A stretch of 64,000 nucleotides of DNA from Atrina japonica. Its lineage: Eukaryota > Mollusca > Bivalvia > Pterioida > Pinnidae. The translations under genes and the position numbers were made by a program. How positions within the stretch are numbered: position 1 is the stretch's first letter; the number at the start of each line of letters is the position of its first letter. Positions 53,519 to 64,000 of the stretch are shown here, one piece after another. The notes under the pieces were generated by a model, which was given only the letters and a program-made list of their open reading frames with translations, was not told the DNA's origin and did no database searches. The DNA lies in the NCBI GenBank assembly GCA_030159075.1, contig BROG01000044.1, positions 682,001 through 746,000 of the forward strand. The letters run 5' to 3'.

Positions 53519-53691
53519 ATGATGGCGGGATTTAAGGAAGCGTTTTGGATAATATTTATATTGTGTTTATCAGTGATAAATGGACAAGAACAATGTCCAA
53601 GTAAGTGTTATTGTATTCGGACAACGGTGAGATGCACGTTCCTACAATTGGACAAGGTACCCTCTCCAATACCGCCAGAAACCACAGTTCT
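53519..53691 (+). CDS. PXDN: Peroxidasin-like first coding exon (signal peptide and LRRNT)
   Basis: ATG ATG at 53519 (AAC before it) opens 57 codons plus two bases, ending at GTTCT|GTAAGT, phase 2. Residues 1-22 are a hydrophobic signal peptide (FWIIFILCLSVINGQ), so the protein is secreted. Residues 26-39 are CPSKCYCIRTTVRC, a leucine-rich-repeat N-terminal cap, followed by LQLDKVPSPIPPETTVL. Human peroxidasin has CPSRCLCFRTTVRC and an exon boundary at the same place, before DLRFN. Peroxidasin is an extracellular-matrix haem peroxidase with LRR, Ig and peroxidase domains that forms sulfilimine cross-links in collagen IV. Only this exon is in the window. Another LRR secreted protein is possible but the RTTVRC match is specific. 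Confidence 0.8.
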
Positions 53692-54119
53692 GTAAGTAGA
53701 TTTATATGATATAATATTTAAAAAAAAAATGATGTCGTTGAATTAGAAGTTTTATTAATATGTTCATTTTTTTCTCTTGTAATTTTGAGGATGACTTCCA
53801 AAATGTCACTCAGTTTAATCATTGTTTTTAATAATTATAGGTATTTCCCCGAAAAAAAAAGGTTGAATCCGGATATTTTACAAGTTGTAGTGCAGCATCG
53901 CACATGTATGTGTAAATTTAACTTCAAGTCACAAACAAATTATGTATAAAAATACATTCGTAAGCCGGTTCAAAAGATTAGGTGCATTGTTCATTTAAAT
54001 ACCCCAGTGTTATAAATGCTGCAGGAGCCACCTGCATGCTCTAAATTATAATACCATTTCATGCTTCCTAAATCGTACTCTATCGAAATTTTATTGTACA
54101 TGTTATATAATAATTTTAT

Positions 54120-54125
<6 letters not shown>

Positions 54126-54170
<45 letters not shown>

Positions 54171-54237
54171 ATAAATTTGTTTTATGTCTTATTTTATTTC
54201 ATATTACATGTACAACAGAAGTATTCTATAATTAAGA

Positions 54238-54325
<88 letters not shown>
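54126..54325. repeat. Two long TA microsatellites
   Basis: (TA) of about 21 units at 54126-54168 and about 40 units at 54244-54325. They lie 430-640 bases after peroxidasin exon 1. Reading frames across them (YIYIYI) are artefacts. Confidence 0.95.
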
Positions 54326-54328
<3 letters not shown>

Positions 54329-55607
54329 ATATATATGATTTAGCAGTCAGATGATATTTTATCAGGATAATAGCAAAGAGTAATGTAAAAGTCAATTCAA
54401 TTAAGCAGATGGTATGAATCCATCACTTGGATTAATAGTAATTAATTGAGAGTTTTCTCTGAAGGTATTGGGAAATCAAATTTAAAAATACTGTAGACAA
54501 TACTTTTGCTGTTATATCTTCCATTTTTGATAGTGTCAGTCATATTTCTTGGTATTCATGCAGTCATTCCAATCTGATTATTCATAACTGGAAATCTAGA
54601 GAAGTGACTGTAGTCTTTGTTTTTTTATATGAAATAATGCAGTGAATTGATGAGATGTTATATGGGCATGGTACATTTTGTAGCCATAGATGTAGCTAAA
54701 ACCCCCTACAGTGCTGAACTGACCAGATCTTGCCACTTGTGATAAACTGATGTAGTATTCAGTGTAACCTAAGGGGGTTTGTGTGGTTAATGGTGTAATA
54801 TGTTTTATAGGATTTCACACCCAACTACATATATATATATATATATATATATCTACAGATTACTTATACTGTATTACCAATACATGTGGAAAGTTAAATC
54901 TATAGGATATACGGTATATACATACACACACATCATGTGGTGTTTATGTAGTGTTGGTGTATGTACATGTATACTGGTATATATAAATAAAACAAAGAGC
55001 AGACGACAACACCAGAGCATTTTATGTGTACAGTCCCATGCCAAAAGTGAGTCAACTAAAATCATTTTCCCCATATCTTTGTATGCAAAATCAACTTTTT
55101 AAATTTAATTGGCCTGATTTATAATGTATTCAATGAAATCTTGTAAACTTTTGCACATTTATGTTGAAGTCTAAGGACTATCTTTCTAAACTGGTTTGGA
55201 ATATGTCCGTTGCTTTTCATGAAAACTGCCAGTTTATCAAGTCACAAGCGAAATTCCTTCTTTGTTCATGAGAAGTGGTGTTAACAAAGGACTTACTGTA
55301 AAAAAAAATGTTGCTTCTTACAAATAAAGTTTCAAAGGAATTTAAAACTCATATCAGATGATGGTGAATAGACTTTTTTTTATTAATATGTGAATTTACA
55401 AAAATTGATGCAAGCATTACTTATTGTTAGGTATATCAAAAATGTTGATTTAACATAGAAATTTATTGGGAAAATGATAATAGTTGACTTACATTTTGAA
55501 CAGTGCTGTACCTAGCAGAGTCAGGTGGATGTCAATGTTGTAGGATTTCCTTGGTTTTAACAATTATTGTTTTAAATCATTGTGTATTACAATTTGATAC
55601 ACAGTTG

Positions 55608-55788
55608 TACAGTCAAACCCAAATATGTGGACCTCTGTTACAGTGAAATCCTACTTTATTTGAAATGATTTTGATTCCCTGTCAAAATTTCTCTATAAAC
55701 ATTATAACCCTGTTATTTTGAAAAACCTGTTTATTTGAAAAAAAAAATCACCCCTCTTTGATTTCATAATATCAGGGTTCCACTGTAT
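55608..55788. repeat. Inverted-repeat element with acagt..aaccc ends
   Basis: acagtcaaacccaaatatgt at the left and cagggttccactgta at the right; inside, gtttatttgaaa and ccctgttattttgaaa modules. Similar modules occur at 1560-1720. Confidence 0.55.
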
Positions 55789-56296
55789 CTGTATTTCATT
55801 AAAGAGCAGGATTTACTATACCAAGTCTTTTACTAAATCTTGTACGAGATTAGATTAACTGTTTCTTAAAAAAAAACAACCTGAAAAGTGAAAATAAAAT
55901 AAGATCTTTTTAGGCCATTTTGGGGTCTGGTTACAGGACCCATTCCCAATTAAAAAATTGCTTGTATTTTCTCAGAAAAATGCAAAACTTCCCATTTTTC
56001 AAAATAAAGAATAAAATATTTTAAAAAAAATATATCAAAATAAATTTTCCTGTTTCAGTTGAAATGTCATGTATTTTCCCAATTTTTTGGACCCTGGGTA
56101 CGACTGGAATAGTAAACTGGTAATGCAATACATGTATACCGATAGACTGTTGCATTTATTGAATGCTTTAGGCACAAGTTTTCATCTTAATTTTTTTCAA
56201 CTTCACAACTGTAATCAGATAAATTCCTATATTTTGATAGAAAAAGTAAGTGGGCAAATCTGCTTAAAATATTTGGGGTCAGAGCTTTTTAATACT

Positions 56297-56478
56297 ACAG
56301 TGGAATCTGTCTTGAGAGACCACCCAGTCTGCCACTGAAATGTGGTCTCTCTAGACAGGTGGTCTCTCAAAATAGGTTTTATTTAAGAATAATTTAACTA
56401 CTTGGATTAGAGAATGTGGTCTCAGAAGACATGTTGTCTTTCATAAGAGTAATCCCTCAAGACAGGTTTCACTGTTGC
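56297..56478. repeat. GTCTC-type inverted-repeat element
   Basis: tacagtggaatctgtcttga at the left, aagacaggtttcactgt at the right, full internal module order. Confidence 0.7.
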
Positions 56479-57091
56479 AATGCAACTTGAAAATTCAGTG
56501 TATTATTACATCCCTAATCAACAGGGGATGCTTACTCCTCTATAGCACCTGATCCCACCTCTGGATTTCCAGAGGTCCATGTTTGTCCAATATTCACCAG
56601 ATTTGTAAATATATCCTGGACATCCTGAAGATTTATACCTTAGTATCTGAGAATTTTGTATTAGATATACATAAATGTGTATTTACAGCTTATGTAATGT
56701 GATGCATTCCTTACCCAAATGTTTATTCCCCAAGAAAATAATGCTTAAGTTGTCCTGAGGGGCAGAGTTTTTTTCAAGATTTGAAGTGACTTACTTACTG
56801 TTTCCATTTTGAGGTATTGGTCTTTGATATTTACAATTTATGTGGTGACCATTAAATATTGATACAGGCATTAAAGTCAAGCACTTTATAATCCTATCTT
56901 GAAATCTATTTTGTATTTGGAAGTCTGTTTCCTCAGTATATTTCAAAATTTAACCATTACATGTAGGTCTACATGTATATATATAATTCCCAAAAGACAC
57001 AGCCATTTATCAATATGTCCCAAACACTATAAAATACAAATCCCAATTTATGACATGGTCATTATTTACCCAACTGTTCCCCAAAGTACCT

Positions 57092-57233
57092 GTACAGTGG
57101 GATCTTCTAAGACCATGTTGAAAAAAACCACTTGGTTAAATAATTCTTCTGTGTCTTTTGAGAGACCAGCTGTTTCAAGAGCCACATTTCAATAGTAGAT
57201 GGGATGGTCTCTCAAAACAGGTTCTATTGCATT
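57092..57233. repeat. GTCTC-type inverted-repeat element, reverse orientation
   Basis: tgtacagtgggatcttctaa to tctcaaaacaggttctattg; the internal aaccacttggttaaataatt is reversed relative to other copies. Confidence 0.6.
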
Positions 57234-57770
57234 ATATACAATTCCCTCATTATTTACCCTAGTGTTCCCCAAAATTATTACACACAAATCCCCAAAAGAC
57301 CCCGGTCATTTATCATTGTGTCCCCCAAAGTTTAGACATGTTCATTTTATCAGTGTACTTTAATCATTCCAATCCTAAAGACCATATAATAGACTGGTCT
57401 AAGACAATAGAAAAGAATATACCATGTATATACTTAAGGGTGGAAGGGTTATAAGCACTCAGTTGATTATACATTCATGCTCTGCACTCCTATACAAGTA
57501 TATCTACAGGCAGAGCTATTGAAAATGACAATAAATTCATCATTTATTTGATTGCATTTGGTGATATGCATAGAGTGGAGCTTAATTTGATTTCAAAATG
57601 ATATATGTATGTCTTATCTCTGCAAATAGAAAGGATAAATCTATGGATGGTTACCAGTATTATAGCTTTGCCATCTGTTTTCCAGTTTAGAAGCCATTAT
57701 ATTTAGATCAAGATTCTTGTCTTCACAAAGAGAGATTGGCTTTAGTTCTTTTGTATTCTGAATGTATACA

Positions 57771-57878
<108 letters not shown>

Positions 57879-57983
57879 AGTACTGCTGTGCAAATTTTCT
57901 TATTTATCATTTCATCATGTGCCCCCTGAAACTATAAATCTGTACAATTAACAGTAGAAAATGACACTAAGGTAGCTTGTGAT

Positions 57984-58074
57984 AACTCATCAGTACCTGA
58001 AAAACAATGGACTCTTCTGTAAATCAATGACTTAGATCAGTCCCAATGTGTCTTTAGGGTTGAATGAGTTAAAC
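57984..58074 (-). repeat. 90-bp TTAACTCAT element, copy d
   Basis: aactcatcagtacctgaaaa acaatggactcttctgtaaa tcaatgacttag core, ending gggttgaatgagttaaa. Confidence 0.65.
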
Positions 58075-58861
58075 CATGAATGAGATGTGATATATAGAAA
58101 TACAAAGAAATTGCAAGATCATATCTTATATATTTGGTAGTCAATTATTTTTCTTCTGAATTTTCTTTTTGATTTTGAAATGTAAACATAATTTCAGAAG
58201 AATTGCATGGGGCTTACTGTATTACAGATAAATGGGTCGGTCAAGTCTCAAATCAAACAAAATCTGTTTTCATTTTTGGCCTCATATAATATTTGTGTTG
58301 TCTCTGGTTGTTTTATTTTTAGATATATACAATTGTATATTGATATATAGTAAGGTTCTCGGAATGATGTTAAACTCAAATAAAGAAGTATGTATAATGA
58401 GGTTTAAATTACAATGTAGTAACCTACATATATATTAAAATCTCAAATTCCTCATTGTACATGTATGTGGCTATGTTTTGGTAAAAAGACTCTTAGTTTG
58501 AATTTCACATGCTAATGCCATGTTGTATGAGTCTATCTGAAACTTAATTTGATATGGAAATTTATCCCATAATTATTTTTAAGGTAACCAGTAAGAAAGA
58601 TTTCATTGTTGGTGAGATTCATACAGAAGAGATGATTGATGAGTGTTGGTCCCTCATGGACAATAGCTAGGAGATGTGTAGAACTTGTTAATGTTGTGTG
58701 TGTGTGTTTACTGCAAATTACAAAAAGACACCCATAGAAATGTATTTATAGGCTATATTAGCTTCAAATATTGATTCTATTTAAATCATGATATTCTGTT
58801 GTCATCCCAACCTGTCTTCTTATTTATTCTCTATACATGTACTGAGATCTATCAGTCATCA

Positions 58862-59125
58862 TGTGACCTCCCAGGTCAAGTGGTTAAAGAACTGCACTTT
58901 AAACCATAAAGTATCTCACCTCTGGTCACTGTGGGTTTGAACCCCACTTGAACCTAAACTGCTTTTGTGGGGAAGTTTGCCAGTTTTCCTTCGCAAGGCA
59001 CGTTGGTCTCTTCTCCACATACAAATCAATGTAACCGGTTCTCTCCTTCATCATTAAAATCTGGTTGCCACTATGTAACTGAAATTTTGTTGAGTGTGGC
59101 ACCAAACATCAATAAAAAACTAAAT
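58862..59125 (+). mobile_element. tRNA-derived SINE, plus orientation
   Basis: Head gacctcccaggtcaagtggt with gtgggtttgaaccccac (box B), body through tggtctcttctccac and tgtaaccggttctctccttc, tail gttgagtgtggcaccaaaca tc plus aataaaa. Confidence 0.75.
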
Positions 59126-59891
59126 GCAGTAATACTGGCACCACATGCAGCACCAGATGTCACTGGTGGAGGGGATGACTGCTGTTGTCAAACTCATGAA
59201 GTATATTATTTTTTATTATATTATTGTAGAGGATACTCCACATCTTGGTATAAAACACCTAAATTTCTAATTGCCTAACATTACCACTGGTATTAAATTT
59301 AGCTTCCATCTCATAATTTCAAGAGTAGTTATTACGTCAAAAATCAGTCAACCTGCCATTTTTAACTAAAAAGCACACATGGCTTTTCTGATAGAATGCA
59401 GTGGATCAGAAAATGCTGAAGAAATGTTTAAATAAAACTCTTGATTACATACACAAACCAGCATCTGGACTAGAATGTATCCTGGACTCTGTATGGTCGA
59501 AGTTTTGAATTACATTCTTTTCTTGTGAAATACCAAAGTTCCTCCTAACTAGATATGAGCCTGGATCCACTGGGGTGTTATTGTAATGATAAATTGTCAT
59601 CTCGCTGTTCCTCATGCAGTGATAGCTAGGGTCTATATGTATCTAGTGCAAATAAACATTAAATATTGAACTACACTGTAACTGTTTTTTGTTACAGTGA
59701 GTAGAACATTTTTGTTTGACACATTAATACCAGGTTTGGTACAAGTGTTTTGTGCTTTTCAAAGTACGGAAATATATACATGCCCTCTAGTTTGCCGATT
59801 TTTCATTGTCTCTCCACTGTAAAACTGCCTTTGTACTGGATTTGAAGATATGACTTAATTGGCCATTATTTCCAGATATTACACATTGTGT

Positions 59892-59926
<35 letters not shown>
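59892..59926. repeat. TA microsatellite
   Basis: About 17 TA units. Confidence 0.95.
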
Positions 59927-59928
<2 letters not shown>

Positions 59929-60344
59929 CAGTGCTTTCAATATTTTGGCATTATCTAGAATTATCAGTTAATACATATATTTTCATTCATTAGATATAAA
60001 TTCAATTGCATGTAGCAGTGGTACAGTAGTCAAGACCACTTGTGTTGCCAACAGGAGCCCCTTGAGATATGGTATAACAGTTGCCAGCTCTAACATTTTG
60101 GGGGGGGGGGGGGGTTGGGGTTCTCTGGTTTCCACCCACAGTTAGCACTCCCTCACGCCAACAACAGAGAACTGAGGTCATGTACCATCATTACAGATTT
60201 CAAGTCAGCATCTGTAAATTGAAAATTAGAAACACACAAATCTGTTTTCTTAGCCTCGCAGACATTCATGAAATAATTTGTAGACATTGTGTGATATTTG
60301 TGTTACATAGTCACATGATTACCATCTGATTGTAAAGATCAAAT

Positions 60345-60510
60345 TCTTTATGCAGGATTACAATCATTGACTATATCTGTGTAAAGATTGCATTCGTTGA
60401 CTGTATCCATGTAAAGATTGCATTCTTTGACTGTATCTGTCTAAAGATTGCATTCTCTGACTGTATCTGTCTAAAGATTGCATTCGCTGACTGTATCTAT
60501 GTAGATGTGT
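60345..60510. repeat. 30-bp minisatellite
   Basis: Five units of taaagattgcattcgttgac tgtatctgtg. Confidence 0.85.
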
Positions 60511-60712
60511 CTGCTGTTTGACTACTAATTATAACATGGGATAGTATATTTTAACAACATTATAGGATAGAAAGGTTGGCAATTTCAATAAAAGCATAAC
60601 TTCTTAATTAACTTCTGATTACTTGTTTACCTCACAAGGGGAAGAGCCAAATTGATAGTACCTAAATACATGTACACTATGTAAATGTTTATTGATTCAA
60701 CGATCTTCACGA

Positions 60713-60962
60713 TACTATAGTGGAACCTATCATGAAAGACAATCTGTCTTGTGAGACCACTCTCATGAGAGACCATCTGTTTTTTGAGATCACTCTTAAG
60801 ACCATCTGTCTTCTGAGATCAGTCTCATAAAGTTCTGTGACCACATTCTGAAAACCACTTGGTTATAAAATACTTAAGATAAAACCTTGATTTTCTTTTT
60901 TTTGAGAGACCACATGTCAGTGGTAGATAGGGTGGTCTCTCAAAACATAAGTTCCACTATAT
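60713..60962. repeat. GTCTC-type element with expanded internal modules
   Basis: ctatagtggaacctatcatg at the left and cataagttccactata at the right. Internal gagaccatctgtcttctgag modules are repeated three to four times, so this copy is longer (250 bp) than its relatives. Confidence 0.65.
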
Positions 60963-61018
60963 AGTATTAAACAGATTACATTGTGTGTACATGTATCATA
61001 AATACATAGACAAAATTA

Positions 61019-61195
61019 CAGTAAAACCTGCTATAGCGACCACCTGTATATAAAGACCACCTGGTCACGAAGACCGTTTTCTGCTGTCCCCAATAGTACC
61101 ATTTGTGTACAAATCAACCTCTATATAAAGACCACCTCCCTATAAAGACCAGTTTCGTGTGTCCCTGAGGTCATTATATACAAGTTTCACTGTAC
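61019..61195. repeat. AAAGACCACC-type inverted-repeat element
   Basis: acagtaaaacctgctatagc at the left, acaagtttcactgtaca at the right, tataaagaccacct modules inside; closest to the copy at 24352. Confidence 0.75.
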
Positions 61196-62867
61196 ACATA
61201 TGTTTCTATCCACATCCACAGACTATGAGATCATTGATGCCGAACAATTCAACGAGAGCTATGTTTTTATTTATTACATGCCCCTTATTCATTTAATTGT
61301 GTACATAAATTTAATGTTTATATTCCTCTTATAGCATTCTTACCACAGGGGAATATATACTAATGCCAAAACACTGTGTTTTGAATGTGACATTAGTGAT
61401 GTCACATCATCAAATATTTTAGATGAATGGAATTGACGTCATCAAATATTTTGTATGAATGAAATTCCATTATGAAAAAAATAGTTCCAGCCGAATTTCT
61501 GTATTCAACACCAGTGCAATACGACATTCCGTATTGCATGGGCATATTGAACTCTGTATTGTAACTGTATGATTACACATGTATGTAATAATTGTTCTAG
61601 TCAGATTTGTACATGTAATTACATATATATCTATATGATAAGAGAAAATGTATACTCAAATTTTTTTTTTTTTATGAGTCAAATAAACAGTCAACATGAA
61701 TATATTGTAGAAAAATTACATTTGTCTTTTTCATTTATAACATTTCTGTCCCAATATTTTTTCCTTTTCTTTCTGTAGCAGGCAAACCCTGAAAATATAA
61801 TCAAAGGAAAGTACCTAAAAACAAGATGACGAGGAATTTCTTTTTACAAATTTCATGTACAGACCTTGCGGCCTCAATGGCTCATTCCCCATTTAAGATC
61901 TACAAAAATGTTCCATTTTGGGAAAGGGTATTAACTTTTTAGACCTTAATAAATTTCTGATGTATATGTATAAATGTATAATGACATTTAGGTTATCAGA
62001 TACCTATAATAGTGTACAAAAGTATACAAGACAGATATCGATAAAAGTTATTAAGTTTCATTTATGTTCCAAATGGACAATAGCCCTAGTGTTCTGTGTT
62101 AACTACTGGGTAATGTTTCCTCATTCAAAATACATTTTATCCACACAAATGTATCATCAAACTAACCCAGGTGTACATTGAGCTTAAATGTGTCTATACT
62201 TCACATCAAAATTTCATTAAATACTGTTTCAAAGACCACAGACAATTTCAGAAATGTTAATTGAATTGAAGTTTTACAGAAATACCAGACATATTTTTCC
62301 TTGTCAAAGTGTTTCAAGGGGAGATAATTCATGAGTACATCATGGTACTTTTAAAATTTGTTGATTTTCTGTAAAGTATGTTTGCCTAGGAATTTTTTTT
62401 TTTATTTCTTTTGGTTTTTTTTGGCTTATAATTCTTTTAACCCTACAGACCATAGTCAATTGATCATTGTTGTTGTTCTGAAGTCATTATTTTGAAATGT
62501 AGTAATTTTAAATATGTATGTAACTGGACAGTGATTTTCTTAGGTCATTTTGGACATTTGGTTACACAGGACCCATTGCTAATGCAAAAATGGCTTGTAT
62601 TTTCTCCCAAGATATGCAAAAATTCTTTATTTTTAGAGTCAATATAAAGAAATTCTAACAAAAATCACAATTTAAGTTTTTTTGTTTAAATCGTGAAAAC
62701 GTATATTTCTTAATTTCTTTGAACATGGATCCATAAATTCGGAGGTAGGAAAATCCCTGCTAGTATGCTCTGTTGAACAATTTAATGGAAACCAACATCA
62801 TGGTTTAGGCATTGACCTGTGACTTAGAACTGAATACCATTTTAAATATATATATGTTCCATAAACC

Positions 62868-63066
62868 TAGTACAATGGAATCTTATTATCTCAAAATTCA
62901 TGGGACAGTTCCTGTTACATCGAGATATCCAGAATCCGAGGTAACCGAAACTTAAATGAACATTTGTTTTCTATCTATAAAAATCGGACCTCTTGTTTGA
63001 CTTTGACATACATGTAACCAGAATTTCGACTCATCCTATTTCGCATTAATGAGATTCCACTGTACT
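62868..63066. repeat. Inverted-repeat element with tacaatggaatctta / gagattccactgta ends
   Basis: Terminal inverted repeats of about 15 bp with mismatches; inside atctcaaaa, catcgagatatcc and cgaggtaaccg modules. Confidence 0.5.
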
Positions 63067-63594
63067 TTTGTTAGCACCAGTATGAGTGACCTTGGCATAA
63101 TGATTGACATTAGAAGATGCAGACAGTGGGGTGGGGAGGTTTGGGTCATTGGTGATTCCGATTGTATTAATTACATATTTTGTTTCTCTTTATATAAATC
63201 TATGAAATAACTTCTTCCTCTGTTTCAAAGTGAATAGCTTTCTAATTCTGGCAACTTTGTGAATTTTTGATATATCTGATCCAAAATTCAGATTTCCTTT
63301 GGGAATGTCTGCTGCTGTTAAAATATACAAAAGTTATTTGGCCATGTAAATCAACAGGAGGTGATGAAAAAAGTAAATTTCTTCTGTCAAGATAAGCTTT
63401 GAACCTTTCATTATGTTTTTGTATGAATGTTTCATATCTTTTATATGAAATGTTTCCTCTATAAACAGAACATGGCAGAGATAAGAATCTCACACTAGCA
63501 AACCTACATTTTAATGAGCAGTAACAATGTGTACTACATTTGTAGATGGTGCCATAAAAGCACTGTGTTTTCGGAGTTGTGCAAAACTTAATGA

Positions 63595-63925
63595 TACTGT
63601 ATATATATTATATGAAAATTTTCGCCCTGCATTTAATTATTGCCATTGGCGCCGCCCTAAGATGAGACAGCAAATTTGAAATGAAAGTAAAATTTTGGAG
63701 CTAAGTAACCAAAGCAAGGACATGTACTTGCCAACCATTAGACTTTGATGATTAACCCATCTGCACCCCTAGAGACATATTTGGACTGATCTAATTCATT
63801 GATTTACAGAAGAGTCTATTGTTTTTCAGGGGTTGGTGAGTTAAGGGCGATTTTTAGTTGTGAATATGTTTTCTGTTATAAAAGCGTGAAAATAACCATG
63901 GGCGAAAATTTGAAGGTATACAGTA
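63595..63925. repeat. tactgtata/tatacagta element with a nested 90-bp element
   Basis: actgtatata and aaaattttcgccc at the left return as gggcgaaaatttgaaggtat acagta at the right. The 90-bp TTAACTCAT-family element (attaacccatctgcacccct to ggttggtgagttaa) sits inside at 63752-63845. Confidence 0.65.
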
Positions 63926-64000
63926 GTCTTAGGTTAAGTAAGGTTACATATACTGACTGTATCATTGTATATGTTGTCTTTTGTAAGCAAGTCTGAAATT

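Noticed and set aside
54204..54395. Minus-strand open frame rich in Tyr-Ile
   Set aside because: It is a translation of a TA microsatellite. The same holds for frames at 57641-57951 and 24811-25065.

Overview
This is a eukaryotic, AT-rich nuclear window with spliced genes, long introns and very dense repeats. The tRNA-headed SINE types, the frequent acatgta motif and the many short inverted-repeat elements look like a mollusc, probably a bivalve. That placement is inference from sequence style, not from a search.

Layout. (1) Positions 1-2040, minus strand: exons that look like the N-terminus of the RAD17 checkpoint clamp loader; the rest of that gene lies left of the window. (2) 2041-8850: intergenic, with an old local duplication, several mobile-element fragments and a 37-bp minisatellite. 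(3) 8946-9689, plus strand: an intact single-exon TMEM69/DUF3429 inner-membrane protein of 247 aa. (4) 9690-14115: intergenic repeats. (5) 14116-20514, minus strand: a complete four-coding-exon SCPx-type 3-ketoacyl-CoA thiolase of 430 aa. It has no SCP2 domain and ends in the peroxisomal signal SKL. (6) 21471-33884, plus strand: a complete eight-exon HSDL2 gene of 420 aa (SDR dehydrogenase plus SCP2 domain) ending in AKL. (7) 33885-53518: about 20 kb with no gene I can confirm, made largely of minisatellites (56, 29, 22-24, 36, 80 and 42 bp units), SINEs and inverted-repeat elements. (8) 53519-53691, plus strand: the first coding exon of a peroxidasin-like gene (signal peptide plus LRRNT). The rest of the window appears to be its first intron.

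The most coherent biology is in the middle. Two peroxisomal lipid-metabolism genes sit head to head with start codons about 1 kb apart. The thiolase lacks the lipid-carrier domain fused to it in vertebrates, while its divergent neighbour HSDL2 carries an SCP2 domain. All splice junctions of both genes were read by eye and the phases are consistent throughout. The other strong theme is repeat architecture: at least eight families of short terminal-inverted-repeat elements, two tRNA-derived SINE families, and arrays showing higher-order structure, strand switching and SINE replacement.
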